Source: Chlorobiota bacterium (GTDB lineage Bacteria; Bacteroidota; Ignavibacteria; OLB7). Taken from it: 64,000 nt of DNA. Position 1 is the first letter of the stretch, and the number at the start of each line of letters is the position of its first letter. Positions 27,450 through 37,156 of the stretch are shown piece after piece. The DNA lies in assembly GCA_016710285.1 (NCBI GenBank), contig JADJXR010000001.1, positions 4,288,954 to 4,352,953 of the forward strand. Reading direction: 5' to 3'. The notes under the pieces are model-generated. The model searched no databases. It saw only the letters and a list, made by a program, of their open reading frames with translations, and was not told the DNA's origin. A program made the translations under genes and the position numbers.

Positions 27450-30011
27450 ATGCGTCGCTTTTCATTTTTTGGGACCGTCATCGTGCTGGTGGGGTTGGTG
27501 GTTGGGCTTGTCTTGTTGGGCATTCGCCTGATTGGCCGCTCCTTCACCCCCGACGGCACCAGCCAGGACACGATCTCTGGGCTGAAAGATCAAACCACAA
27601 TCACCCGTAACCGCTACGGCGTTCCGTACATCACCGCTGCCAACGAGAACGATGCTTGGGCCGCGTTGGGGTACGCCCACGCCCAGGACCGCCTGTGGCA
27701 AATGGACCTGTTCCGCAGGGCCGGGGAAGGGCGGTTGGCAGAGATTTTCGGGAAGCAACTGATTGGCCAGGACGCACTGCTGAAAACCATTGGCTTCAAG
27801 AATGCCGCAGCCAAAACGCTGGAATCGCTTCCGAAGGAAACCCGCGCGGCGTTGGACGCTTATTGCAACGGCGTGAACGCCTTCATTGCCTCGCACGCGG
27901 GGCATTATCCGTTCGAGTTCGACGCGCTTGGCTACGTGCCGGAACCCTGGACCCCACAGCACACGGTGATCGTCACGAAGCTGCTGGCGTGGGAGCTGAA
28001 CACCTCCTTCTGGACCGACATGGTGTTTGCCGACATTCGGGACCGCGTTGACTCCGCCCGGTTTTCCGAAATCCTTCCGTGGTACCCTTCCGATGCCCCC
28101 ACCATCATCCCCGGCGGACAAAAGCCCGAGCCGTTGCTGGAACGGTTTCACCTTCCCCCTCCCCCCGACACTTCCCGCCGCGATTCCACCCAACAGCGCG
28201 ACACCACCCAGCCGCGCCAGCCGAACGCCGCCGCAATTTCCGATCTGTTAGAGGTGATGGAGCTTGATGCCGAAACCCGCCAGCTGTTGGGAATGGGAGG
28301 GGCGCACGTCGGGTCCAACGCGTGGGCCGTTGCCGGCGGACGCACCGAGGGGGGGAAACCGATACTGGCCAACGACCCCCACCTTGCCCACAGCGCGCCG
28401 GCCAAATGGTACCAAGCCGTGGTCTCCTGGAAAGGAACCACCGTTGCCGGGGTCACGATTCCGGGCTGCCCGTTTGTGGTGATTGGGCGGAATGCCTCCA
28501 TCGCCTGGGGCATCACCAGCCTGATGGCGGACCAAACCGATTTTTTTGTTGAACAGCTGGACAGCGCAACGCGCCGCAGCTACTTGTACGACGGCAAATG
28601 GAAAAAACTGCGGCTGGTCCGCGACACCATTCGCTGCAAGGATTCGGCGGCAACGCCAATGGCGGTGCGGTTTGCGGCCCACGGCCCCCTTCTTTCCGAT
28701 TTGCGCGAGTTCCGCCGCTACCTTCGCGACCCCAAGATTGGCTACCCACAGATGAACGACCCAACCAGCGCGTTCGCCACGCGGGCCATTAGCTTCCGCT
28801 GGGTTGGGCATGACCCCTCGATGGAGCTTGCGGGTTGGCAGCGGATCAACCGCGCCGCCAACCAGGCGGAGTTCGCCAAAGGGGTCCAGATGTGTGGCGT
28901 TCCGGCGCTGGCGTTCGTCTATGCCGATGCCGCCGGGAACATCGCTTTTCTCCCCTCGGCCAAGCTGCCGCTGCGTGGCGACGGCGCGGGGATGAACCTG
29001 CCATCGAACGGAACCGAAAGCCGCTTCGACTGGAAGGGATACTCCTCCCCCAGCCAATTGCCAACGCTGACAAATCCCCCCGCAGGCTACATCGCCAGCG
29101 CGAACAACAAAGTCTCGAACACGCCTGGCGTTGCCATTGGGGATGGCTGGGAGGATCCGTCGCGGGCGTTCCGGCTGAACGAATTATTGAAGGAAGGGAA
29201 CAACTTCGGCGTTCAGGATATGATCCAGATTCAGGGTGATGTCCGCTCGCCACACTTGCTTCTGATGTCGGAATTTCTGCTTCACGCCTTCCCCGACAGC
29301 CTGCGCCAAACGCCGCTGGTGCGCCAGGTGTTAGCGCGAATGCGGGATTGGGATGGGGGGATGCTGGTTGACGCGCCCGAGCCAGCTATTGCCGCCGCAT
29401 GGTTCCAAAGCGTGGTGGAGATGACGTATGCCGACGAGCTTGGCCCGGAACTCTATCACCAATTTGGGCGGATGGCCTTGCTGCCGATTCGCTCGATTCG
29501 CCACCAGCTGCTGGTGGATGGTGCCTGGTTCGACGACGTGCGAACCGGGGAAAACGAAACCCGGGATCAGATTCTTCGGAACGCGCTTGGCCGCGCACTC
29601 GACACGCTGCACCGCCGGTTCGGGAATTGGAACATTGCCACGTGGCGGTACGGAAACCTTCACACCGTCACGTTCCACCATCCATTCAGCAAGAACCCGC
29701 AGCTGCGCGGCATTGTTGACATTGGTCCGTTCGAGATTGGCGGCGCAAACACCACGCTGAACAACGGCGAATGGCGGCTGGACCTTCCCTACGAAACAAC
29801 GCTTGGTCCCTCGATGCGCCAGATTGTTGACTTTGCCGACACCACCGCTTTCCTGCGAAGCGTCCTGACCACCGGGCAAAGCGGGCAATCGCTCTCGGAA
29901 TTCTACAGCAACCAGACGATTCTCTACCTCTCCAACGGCTACCTATCGCTGCAACGGAACGCACCGGAAGGGGGCGCAGTGTTGTCGGTGGTGGTGCTTC
30001 GAGGGGAGTAG
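27450..30011 (+). CDS. Penicillin acylase (Ntn-hydrolase) family protein
   Basis: An 853-residue amidohydrolase of the penicillin G acylase / acyl-homoserine-lactone acylase superfamily. It has an N-terminal membrane or signal segment (residues 5-28), the alpha-subunit signature NRYGVPYITAANENDAWAAL, an N-rich, Pro/Thr-rich spacer near 235-262, and the self-cleavage site G-S289-N-A-W-A, whose Ser becomes the N-terminal nucleophile of the beta chain. AWGITSLMADQTDFFVE follows as expected. The protein is probably periplasmic. Substrate cannot be told from sequence; candidates are N-acyl amino acids, quorum signals or beta-lactam side chains. It stands alone between repeat cluster A and the second Cys-rich cassette. 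Confidence 0.9.
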   Translation: MRRFSFFGTVIVLVGLVVGLVLLGIRLIGRSFTPDGTSQDTISGLKDQTTITRNRYGVPYITAANENDAWAALGYAHAQDRLWQMDLFRRAGEGRLAEIFGKQLIGQDALLKTIGFKNAAAKTLESLPKETRAALDAYCNGVNAFIASHAGHYPFEFDALGYVPEPWTPQHTVIVTKLLAWELNTSFWTDMVFADIRDRVDSARFSEILPWYPSDAPTIIPGGQKPEPLLERFHLPPPPDTSRRDSTQQRDTTQPRQPNAAAISDLLEVMELDAETRQLLGMGGAHVGSNAWAVAGGRTEGGKPILANDPHLAHSAPAKWYQAVVSWKGTTVAGVTIPGCPFVVIGRNASIAWGITSLMADQTDFFVEQLDSATRRSYLYDGKWKKLRLVRDTIRCKDSAATPMAVRFAAHGPLLSDLREFRRYLRDPKIGYPQMNDPTSAFATRAISFRWVGHDPSMELAGWQRINRAANQAEFAKGVQMCGVPALAFVYADAAGNIAFLPSAKLPLRGDGAGMNLPSNGTESRFDWKGYSSPSQLPTLTNPPAGYIASANNKVSNTPGVAIGDGWEDPSRAFRLNELLKEGNNFGVQDMIQIQGDVRSPHLLLMSEFLLHAFPDSLRQTPLVRQVLARMRDWDGGMLVDAPEPAIAAAWFQSVVEMTYADELGPELYHQFGRMALLPIRSIRHQLLVDGAWFDDVRTGENETRDQILRNALGRALDTLHRRFGNWNIATWRYGNLHTVTFHHPFSKNPQLRGIVDIGPFEIGGANTTLNNGEWRLDLPYETTLGPSMRQIVDFADTTAFLRSVLTTGQSGQSLSEFYSNQTILYLSNGYLSLQRNAPEGGAVLSVVVLRGE

Positions 30012-30296
30012 CGGAGGGGGCCAGTTCAAAGAGTAGGTCATGTCGAAGTGTCGCGCCTTCTGTTTCGTCGCAAGCGGCTTCGCATCTCTCCAATGCTGGG
30101 GGAAATCATGGCTGCGATTGATCCCTTCCTTCCGTTCACAAAATTCTCTTGCTGCATCCCTTGCCACCGGCTGTGATCCGTTGTAAGTTTAGTCTCGTTC
30201 TGCCCCCAGATACACAACCTTCTGTTCTCGCACGTTCACGTGGCTGGCATACGCCGCCGCATTTTCCCATTCACATAACTCCATACGGAGGAAACC

Positions 30297-31253
30297 ATGT
30301 TAGCAAGGACTCATTTTCCAAACTCCAAACTCCAAGGGGTAGGTTCATCCTCAATTTCTTTCCTTTATAGGTTAGCGATTGGGCTGGTGGCGATGGTCAT
30401 CGCCGTTGCTACGGCCACTGCGCAAAGCAACCCTTGTCCAGACCCCACTTGCCCAAACAGCTCTTGGAGCGGCGTTTCTGTGTTTCCTGTCCGCTTTGAC
30501 CTTTACGGCCACTGCAACGGATGCACCGGAAAAATCTATATCCGCACACGCAACTGCGGCACTTGTGATATTTATGTCGAGAAAATTGACATGGATGACG
30601 TTAATTGCACCTGCGCTGCAGGAGATATGTTCAAATCCGCCATTGCGGATCTGTTTATTACTTACTTAGATTACCTTCCCTTGAACTGTAGGCCAGGCAA
30701 AGGAGAATGCGAAACAAACTGGCGGGTTCTTATTGGAGGATGCTACGAATTTATTACCTCTCCAACGCAGGTCGCATCGTATCAACATTGCCCCGGACCA
30801 GGCTTTTTATCCGATTGCTGTACTTCGGAGTATAAAATTTGCAAAGGCACCGATGGCACGGTCACCTTCGAGCAAATTGGCGAAACGTCAACCACAGTAA
30901 CCTGCACCCCACCCTGCCAATCATATTGCGGATATATTCCCGTGCACTCGCCAACATCGGCCAAGCGTGAGGCTCCTTGGACCGCACCTGAGGTTGCCGA
31001 AGTTGTTGTTGCCCCCAATCCAACCAATGGAAAAACAATTATTCGCTGCACCGCTGTTGCCGTGCCGGAAGCAGTGGTTGATATTGTTGATCTTCAAGGA
31101 AACATTGTTGCCACCCAACGCGGCGTAACCACCGCTGATAAAACGTTGGAGGTGGAGTTCAATGCCTCCGATGTAGCCGCCGGAACCTACCACTACCGTG
31201 TTAGTGCCGACCGGAAGCAACTTGCCACCGGATCGTTCACCGTAATTAAATAA
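30297..31253 (+). CDS. Cys-rich secreted protein with C-terminal sorting-like domain (cassette 2)
   Basis: A 318-residue protein not matching a known family. It has an N-terminal signal segment (hydrophobic around residues 24-42, cleavage near ATAQ), a mature part with more than 20 cysteines, and a C-terminal 80-residue domain (VVVAPNPTNGKTIIRC to AAGTYHYRVSADRKQ) of T9SS sorting type. The middle shares SDCCTSEYKICKGTDGTV with the CC-x-C-DG pattern of the other two family members. An excellent GGAGG at 30287-30291 lies five bases before the ATG, so expression is probably strong. The next gene is a YCF48 protein on the same strand. Confidence 0.8.
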   Translation: MLARTHFPNSKLQGVGSSSISFLYRLAIGLVAMVIAVATATAQSNPCPDPTCPNSSWSGVSVFPVRFDLYGHCNGCTGKIYIRTRNCGTCDIYVEKIDMDDVNCTCAAGDMFKSAIADLFITYLDYLPLNCRPGKGECETNWRVLIGGCYEFITSPTQVASYQHCPGPGFLSDCCTSEYKICKGTDGTVTFEQIGETSTTVTCTPPCQSYCGYIPVHSPTSAKREAPWTAPEVAEVVVAPNPTNGKTIIRCTAVAVPEAVVDIVDLQGNIVATQRGVTTADKTLEVEFNASDVAAGTYHYRVSADRKQLATGSFTVIK

Positions 31254-31266
31254 CCTATTTGTTGTG

Positions 31267-31309
31267 TTGCAAGCGGTGGGGGAGGTATCCCCCCCTCCAC
31301 CGTTTGCAA
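31267..31309 (+). terminator. Hairpin between Cys-rich and YCF48 genes of cassette 2
   Basis: A long, almost perfect stem whose outer arms are TTGCAA and whose inner arms include CGGTGG and CCACCG, with a short loop. It starts 13 bp after the stop of the Cys-rich gene. No T run follows, so it may attenuate or protect the upstream mRNA rather than end it fully. Its place matches the hairpin in cassette 1. Confidence 0.6.
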
Positions 31310-31358
31310 TTGCCCTCAATTTCTACCACTACCAACCATCCACCAAGCGGCACCGGCC

Positions 31359-32693
31359 ATGAATATCTTTACTCTTACCCGACTACTCCTGCTTCAACTC
31401 AGCATTGTTCTCTCACTCTCGGCCCAGCAACCCGATTGGATTACCCAGATTGATTATTCTATCCCTGATGGCAGCTTTATTAGCGATGTTGATTGCCTTG
31501 ATTCTTTGAATTGTGCCTTTGTAAAAACATGGGGGATCGGATTTACAAATACTATTTTTCGATCTACCGATGGGGGTGTACAGTGGTCGTCTATCCATCA
31601 ACAAGATTCCACGGGAAAAAGATTGCCACGATATATGAGCGTTGCTTACACCACCAAGAACACAATAATCGCGTGTGGCGATAGCGGCATTCTTGTTCGC
31701 ACCACCGATGGAGGAACGTCTTGGAAAACCACAAGAATAGCTGTAACACATCAGCTCAATAAAATTATCATGGCAAACCCCAAGCATGGTATTATTCAGG
31801 CGATTGGACCCAACCCTGAATATATCCTTGCTACCTCCGATAGTGGTGCCACATGGGATTCCATTGCCGTCCCCATTCCGCCAATGTGGGAGCAACGCTA
31901 TATCGAATCCGCAACAACTCCTGCCCCGAACGTCTTTATTTGCGCCATTTACTACGAGGACAGCACAGCCATTGCCTACTCTGCCGACCGCGGAAAAACA
32001 TGGAAATATTTCTACGACCCACCATGCAAGTATGCTCAATTCTTTTTCCTTGATTCCCTCAATGGTTGGATGTCCTCCGGCAAATACTTCCCACCGGCTT
32101 CAACACCACAATTATCAGATATTTTCTCCCGAACCTACGATGGCGGAATAACCTGGCATCCATTACTTGATACTTTTCTTGCCACTGGTTTTGGCATCAG
32201 CGATCTTTCTTTTGCCGATTCCCTGCATGGGTTAGCCGTCGGCGGCGACAAGGTTCTTCGCACCACCGATGGTGGGCTGACATGGAACCGCGAAACGTTG
32301 GATTTTGATTCTTTCTTCACCCTGCGGGTCTCCTACAAGCCTGGCAGTAATGGTGTCATCACCGGTGCCACAGCGCGGGTGCTACGCTATGTTGGGAAGT
32401 CCATCGATGCAGGACCACAGCCTGAGGCTCCCACAGCATTTGATCTTGCTCCCAATCGCATTCTTGAGGGTGCTGTTCCTGTTTTGCGATATCAGCTTCC
32501 GCAGCCGTCGCGGGTTGGTATCAGCATGATTTCTGTGACGGGCCAGGAGCGTGTGCTTCAGCCAGCAACGGAGCGTGATGCAGGGCTGCATCAATTTCAG
32601 CTACCAACTGAGGGACTTCCTTCGGGGTTATATTTTATCCGCATCACCAACAACCAGCAAACCCGTGTGTTGCCGCTTCAGGTGCTGCGATAG
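31359..32693 (+). CDS. Secreted YCF48-type propeller protein with C-terminal sorting-like domain (cassette 2)
   Basis: A 444-residue secreted protein, the shortest of the three in this window. The signal peptide ends near LSLSAQ. About six YCF48 repeats follow, for example GDSGILVRTTDGGTSWKTT and GGDKVLRTTDGGLTW. The C-terminus (FDLAPNRILEG to PSGLYFIRITNNQQ) is a sorting-like domain. It is predicted to leave the cell by type IX secretion. It lies 105 bp after the Cys-rich partner. The function of these propellers outside the cell is not known. Confidence 0.85.
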   Translation: MNIFTLTRLLLLQLSIVLSLSAQQPDWITQIDYSIPDGSFISDVDCLDSLNCAFVKTWGIGFTNTIFRSTDGGVQWSSIHQQDSTGKRLPRYMSVAYTTKNTIIACGDSGILVRTTDGGTSWKTTRIAVTHQLNKIIMANPKHGIIQAIGPNPEYILATSDSGATWDSIAVPIPPMWEQRYIESATTPAPNVFICAIYYEDSTAIAYSADRGKTWKYFYDPPCKYAQFFFLDSLNGWMSSGKYFPPASTPQLSDIFSRTYDGGITWHPLLDTFLATGFGISDLSFADSLHGLAVGGDKVLRTTDGGLTWNRETLDFDSFFTLRVSYKPGSNGVITGATARVLRYVGKSIDAGPQPEAPTAFDLAPNRILEGAVPVLRYQLPQPSRVGISMISVTGQERVLQPATERDAGLHQFQLPTEGLPSGLYFIRITNNQQTRVLPLQVLR

Positions 32694-32811
32694 CTATACA
32701 ACAGATGCATTCCAACGTGCCAAATCAGCTGACTAGACTATCAGCAGGTCTGTTGGAGTGCGCCCGGGAAATGGAATCTGCTGTGAAGCAGGTTACTTGG
32801 ACCCGCCCGCG

Positions 32812-34413
32812 CTATCCGCCGGCTTCCATCCGTTCGGCTGCGCGGCGCACGGCGTGTTGGATTATCGCCACCTCATCGGTGTCGAACAACCGCACGCCAA
32901 CCTGCTGGGTGGGCAACACAAACCGGATTCCGGAACCGGCGCGTTTTTTGTCCGAACGCATCGCCCGAATCATCCGCTCGACCGGTGGGATTGGGGCCGT
33001 GCGAAGCGTGAACGGCAGTGCGGCGGAAGCAATCTCATCACAACGGTCGCTAGTGATAGAACCCACCGCGTGCGACATCTCGGCAGCGGCAATCAACCCA
33101 AACGCAACCGCCTCGCCGTGGGCGTAGATTCCTGGCGCGCTCCCCTCCAGCGCGTGCCCAAAGGTGTGGCCCAAGTTTAGCGACATCCGCAACGAAGCGT
33201 CGAACGTGTCGCGCTCCACAACATCAATTTTGGTGGCGATGCTTTGGCGGATCACCTCGTCAAGAATTGCGGGAAGCTGGCCTTGCAAGATTGCCGGAGC
33301 GGCCAGGGCAACGGCGCGGGCAAGCTCGGCAGAGTTTGCAATCCCCATTTTTAGGGCCTCCACAAATCCCGACCGAAGCTCACGCACCGGAAGCGACCGC
33401 AAAAACGCGCCGCAAACCAGCACCTCGCTTGGCTGGCGGATGGTCCCAACAAGGTTCCGAATGCCGCCAACGTTGATCGCCGTCTTCCCGCCAATCGCAG
33501 CATCCACCTGGCCAAGCAGCGTGGTGGGGACGTAGGCGCAGCCAATGCCACGCATGAAAATGGAGGCAAGGAACCCCGCAACATCGGTGGCAACGCCGCC
33601 ACCAATCCCCACCACCAACGAGTCCCGCGTGAAACCGCCAGCAACCAACGCCCGCGCAAACTCCTCAACAATCTTGAAGCTCTTCGACTCCTCGGTCGCC
33701 TCAATCCGCAGCACCAAGTGTTCGCTGCCGTCGTCCAAGCCCAGGTGGTCGTGGTACAGTTGCGCCACGGCAGCATCCATCACCAGCGCAACCTTCCGCC
33801 CGGCCGCAAGCTGCCGCAAGCGGCGCACCAGCGGCGGCAGCGCGGCGTAACCGGTGATGGAGCACCGCTCCCCATTTGGCTCCGTTTGGATGTGCCACGC
33901 CGGCTCCATCAGTTGGTTAATCTGGTGGTTCAGCCGTTCGGCAATCGCCTCCGGCGGGGCATCACTCTGGATGGTTAGCTCCGCTTCCTGATACCAGCCA
34001 AGCCGCTGGCGGTAAAGCCGTTTCCACGCAAGCAGCGGATCCTCCTCGAACAGCAGCGGGCGCGGCTCCTCCCCTTGCAACCGCTCGATTGCAGTCATTG
34101 CGTCCACATCCAAAAAAATCCGAATGCCTGACTCGCGGATCATGCTTCGGATGGCTGGATCCGCAACGGCCCCGCCACCCAACGCAATCACTGTTGGCCC
34201 CGGGTCGGACTCCATGATTCGGAGCAGAACGTTCCACTCCATCCGCCGGAACGCGGTCTCGCCGTCGTGCCAGAAAATATCGAGGATGGATTTCCCCGCC
34301 TCGGCCTCAATCTGCTTGTCAAGGTCCAGAAACGGAACGCCGCGCAGCTGCGCAAGAAATCGCCCCACCGTGCTTTTCCCCCCGCCCGAAGGTCCCTGAA
34401 GCCAGATAATCAT
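32812..34413 (-). CDS. aroKB: Fused shikimate kinase / 3-dehydroquinate synthase
   Basis: A 533-residue fusion of two enzymes of the shikimate pathway. Residues 1 to about 170 are shikimate kinase (P-loop GPSGGGKST at 7-15, LDLDKQIEAEAGKSI, ALGGGAVAD). From about 185 on it is 3-dehydroquinate synthase (GGVATDVAGFLASIFMRG, PTTLLGQVDAAIGGKTAIN, and the metal-site LNLGHTFGHALE). The start at 34413 overlaps the aroE stop (ATGA), so the genes are translationally coupled. A frame extension upstream lies inside aroE and is not used. Such AroKB fusions occur in some bacterial groups. Confidence 0.93.
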   Translation of the reverse strand: MIIWLQGPSGGGKSTVGRFLAQLRGVPFLDLDKQIEAEAGKSILDIFWHDGETAFRRMEWNVLLRIMESDPGPTVIALGGGAVADPAIRSMIRESGIRIFLDVDAMTAIERLQGEEPRPLLFEEDPLLAWKRLYRQRLGWYQEAELTIQSDAPPEAIAERLNHQINQLMEPAWHIQTEPNGERCSITGYAALPPLVRRLRQLAAGRKVALVMDAAVAQLYHDHLGLDDGSEHLVLRIEATEESKSFKIVEEFARALVAGGFTRDSLVVGIGGGVATDVAGFLASIFMRGIGCAYVPTTLLGQVDAAIGGKTAINVGGIRNLVGTIRQPSEVLVCGAFLRSLPVRELRSGFVEALKMGIANSAELARAVALAAPAILQGQLPAILDEVIRQSIATKIDVVERDTFDASLRMSLNLGHTFGHALEGSAPGIYAHGEAVAFGLIAAAEMSHAVGSITSDRCDEIASAALPFTLRTAPIPPVERMIRAMRSDKKRAGSGIRFVLPTQQVGVRLFDTDEVAIIQHAVRRAAERMEAGG

Positions 34414-35306
34414 TGGGTTTGAAGGTCGTTTTGGAGATGATCTTGAAGAAGGTTGTGCAGTTCCGCCGGGCTGGCATCCACGCCGGTCCACAGCCGGAAC
34501 GATTCGGCGGCTTGCGCGGCAAACATACGCAGCCCGTTCATGGCGGGAACCCCGGCGCGCTTGGCAATCGCCATCAGTGGAGTGGTGGCAGGGCGGTAGA
34601 TCATGTCGTAAAAAAGCTGGCAGCGGGGAGCGCGATCATCATCACCTGCGCCTGCTCTTTCACCCGCTTGGCTGCGTGCCTCTTCCGTTCCAAACAGCCC
34701 GCCAAAAATATCTGTGGAGCTTGCATCGGCGGCCAGCCCAACGGGGGTGGCATTCACCACAAGCTCCGCCGGGGCGAAATGCTCAATCTGGGCGGGGATG
34801 ATTCGGGGGTCGTTCCAGCGGGCCGTCTCGGCAACGGCGCGTGGAAGCGTGCGGGAGTAGAGTGTCAGTTTTTTCAGATTGGGGGAATCCAACAACGCAG
34901 CGATAGCGGCGCGCGCAGCCCCGCCCGTTCCCAACATCGCAGCGGTTCGGAACGCGCCAATCCCTCCATCCACCGTTGATTCCAGCGACCACCGGAAGCC
35001 TTGCACGTCGGTGTTGTATCCCGCCGCAGCCCCATCCCGAAACACCACCGTGTTCACGGCCCGAACGCGCTTGGCAATCGGGTCCCGCGTATCCACCAGC
35101 TGGAACAGAAGCTCCTTGTGGGGCGAAGTGACGTTGGCCCCGGCATATCCCCCCCGCTTCATCATCTCCACGGCGGAAGGGAGTTCGGAAGCAGCAATCG
35201 GGAACAGGCCATAAACAAACGGAAGCCGGTGGCGGCGGAAGAGTGCGTTGTGGAGAAATGGAGAAAGGGAGTGGGCGATATTTTGGCCAAGCAGAACAAC
35301 GTTCAT
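34410..35306 (-). CDS. aroE: Shikimate dehydrogenase
   Basis: AroE (298 residues) reduces 3-dehydroshikimate to shikimate with NADPH. Seen: the substrate motif NIAHSLSPFLHNALF, GANVTSPHKELLF with the catalytic Lys, AVNTVVF, NTDVQGFRWSLE, the nucleotide-binding LGTGGAARAAIAALL, and NGLRMFAAQAAESFRLWTG at the end. The start at 35306 is clear. The open frame runs much further upstream, but that part is translated interspersed repeat and not gene. A stretch near residues 215-235 rich in Ala, Gly and Asp (EARSQAGERAGAGDDDRA) looks like a small insertion. Coupled to aroKB. Confidence 0.95.
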   Translation of the reverse strand: MNVVLLGQNIAHSLSPFLHNALFRRHRLPFVYGLFPIAASELPSAVEMMKRGGYAGANVTSPHKELLFQLVDTRDPIAKRVRAVNTVVFRDGAAAGYNTDVQGFRWSLESTVDGGIGAFRTAAMLGTGGAARAAIAALLDSPNLKKLTLYSRTLPRAVAETARWNDPRIIPAQIEHFAPAELVVNATPVGLAADASSTDIFGGLFGTEEARSQAGERAGAGDDDRAPRCQLFYDMIYRPATTPLMAIAKRAGVPAMNGLRMFAAQAAESFRLWTGVDASPAELHNLLQDHLQNDLQTQ

Positions 35307-35369
35307 GGTGGAATCGCTGATGGAAATTGAGTGCGCGTGCGCAACGGCAGGAGTGCAAGCCATCCGTTC

Positions 35370-35783
35370 GGTAGCCGCCCCGACATGAAGTCGGGGTTCA
35401 TAAAAGGTCTTTAGCCTTCGGCGCCTTCTGACTGGGGCCCCGACATGAAGTCGGGGTTCATAAAAGGTCTTTAGCCTTCGGTGCCTTCCTCTCCCTCTCG
35501 CGGCAGGCTCAAGACCTGCCGCTACCCGGCATCCACACACGGGTAGCCGAAGGTCTTTAGCCTTCGGTGCCTTCCTCTCCCTCTCGCGGCAGGCTAAAGA
35601 CCTGCCGCTACCCGGCATCCACACACGGGTAGCCGCCCCGACATGAAGTCGGGGTTCATAAAAGGTCTTTAGCCTTCGGCGTCTATCTTCCACACTGGGC
35701 AGGCTAAAGACCTGCCGCTACCCCACCCCGGTAGCCTTCGGCACTTTCTGACTGGGCCCCGACGAAGGTCGGAGCCGCTACCC
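35370..35783. repeat. Interspersed palindromic repeat cluster B (largest)
   Basis: About 410 bp made almost only of repeat modules: three copies of CCCCGACATGAAGTCGGGG followed by TTCATAAAAGGTCTTTAGCC, several GGCAGGCTAAAGACCTGCCG palindromes, and repeated GGTAGC/GCTACC ends. Two 100-bp blocks are near-identical direct repeats. No gene is present; a long open frame upstream of aroE through this region is an accident of the repeats. Confidence 0.9.
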
Positions 35784-35811
35784 GTTCCAGGAGAATGATT
35801 TTCTTCTTGGC

Positions 35812-37146
35812 TTACACCTCCGCCACCTCGCGGCCTTTTGGCAGGCGGTCAACGCGGATCACATCCATGAAAGCACTGACGGAGAACTCCGCATTCCCCA
35901 CGCCCGGGCGGCCGTAGCCTGGGGGGGCGGGAAGATTGTGGCGTTCGAAGGTTCCACGCCATGCCAGCAGCAGCTTCACGAAATACTCCAACGGCGGTCC
36001 CTGCTGGCGGCCAAGGTCCGATGTCGGCTCGGGGCACCACGTGGTGAATCGCGGAATGATCCCCTGGCTCATAAAATATTCCAGCCCTTCGGTGGTGGAA
36101 GCAACGGCGCGGTCAATATCGGTGAAGCCGTGGGGCTGCGCCATTTCCACCCCACCCACAAAGTTCGGGATCACCCGTTCCGGGCCAAAAATTTCGGCGG
36201 CATCAACAATCCGTTTGATCCACTCGCTGCGGCCAACGTAGCGTTCCTTCCCCGGGCAAATCCAGGGGAAAAGCTCCGGTGACCAGACCTCGTAGTTGGG
36301 GTGATAGATCCGGTAGCCAGCATCGCGCAGCATCTGGGCTTCATCCTTCGGCAGTGCCTGGACCACGGCCTTCGGAATCCAACGCCCGGGGAAGCGCGAC
36401 TCGATTGCCTCGGCATATCGGGCATACCACTCCCCTTCTTTCATCCCTTGCAACGACGACGTGATGCTTCCGCCGGTGACGGTGTAGGCTTTGGAGACAG
36501 TGTCGTGCTGGTTAATCAGCCCCATTGCTTCCACGATGTCATCAATCGCTTTGACGGCGGTGTACTCGCGGCCCTGGGCTTTTTGCTGGCGGTAGTTTTC
36601 GTTCAGGTCGCAGAACCGGCATTCCTCGCTTTTCCCCCAATACTGGCAAAGGCGATAGACGGTGAGATAGACCAAATACCCCCACTCGATTGCCGGGGCT
36701 ATCTCGGAAATTTTTTTGCCGCTGCTCAGGCTGTGGGCGTAGTAGTCGGGGATTGGAGGGAACTCCAGATCGGCAAGGTGAGTGCCTTCGCACAGCAGTG
36801 CAAGGCGGCCTTCGTGAAGCTGCACGCGGTACGGAGAATCGGGGTTGACCCGAACCGAAACGATGGTGGGCCGAAGGTCATAGGCCCCTCCGGTCATCCG
36901 AATTTCCTCCGGCGAGCGGTAGGCCTCGTGGTGCTGCATCTCCTTCAAGGGGACAAGATCGAAGGAGAAGATGAAGTAATCTTTTGGCTTGTAGCCGCTG
37001 GCCACCGCAAGGGCGTTTTCGTCGAATGCCAAGCCAACGCGCAGGATGTCCTGTTTGATGATCGCCTCGCGCGGGAGGTCGGGGAAGGCATCGAACATCC
37101 GTTCCAGCTCGGCAACGACGGTCGGTGTGGTTTCGGGAATAGTCAT
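35812..37146 (-). CDS. Radical SAM protein of unknown function
   Basis: A 444-residue protein with cysteines C167, C176 and C179, in LCQYWGKSEECRFCDL. The spacing C-x8-C-x2-C differs from the common C-x3-C-x2-C, but the same wide spacing is remembered for MSMEG_0568-type radical SAM proteins. They bind a 4Fe-4S cluster and cleave S-adenosylmethionine. Other visible parts are YTVTGGSITSSLQGMKEGEW (a GGE-like AdoMet motif) and a C-terminal substrate half. It lies 10 bp after a futalosine-hydrolase-like gene on the same strand, so the two may act in one pathway. No substrate can be named. Confidence 0.8.
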   Translation of the reverse strand: MTIPETTPTVVAELERMFDAFPDLPREAIIKQDILRVGLAFDENALAVASGYKPKDYFIFSFDLVPLKEMQHHEAYRSPEEIRMTGGAYDLRPTIVSVRVNPDSPYRVQLHEGRLALLCEGTHLADLEFPPIPDYYAHSLSSGKKISEIAPAIEWGYLVYLTVYRLCQYWGKSEECRFCDLNENYRQQKAQGREYTAVKAIDDIVEAMGLINQHDTVSKAYTVTGGSITSSLQGMKEGEWYARYAEAIESRFPGRWIPKAVVQALPKDEAQMLRDAGYRIYHPNYEVWSPELFPWICPGKERYVGRSEWIKRIVDAAEIFGPERVIPNFVGGVEMAQPHGFTDIDRAVASTTEGLEYFMSQGIIPRFTTWCPEPTSDLGRQQGPPLEYFVKLLLAWRGTFERHNLPAPPGYGRPGVGNAEFSVSAFMDVIRVDRLPKGREVAEV

Positions 37147-37156
37147 CTTTTTCTGT

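Noticed and set aside
35307..35693. N-terminal extension of AroE
   Set aside because: The extra 129 residues are translated interspersed repeats; AroE proteins start at the MNVVLLG position.
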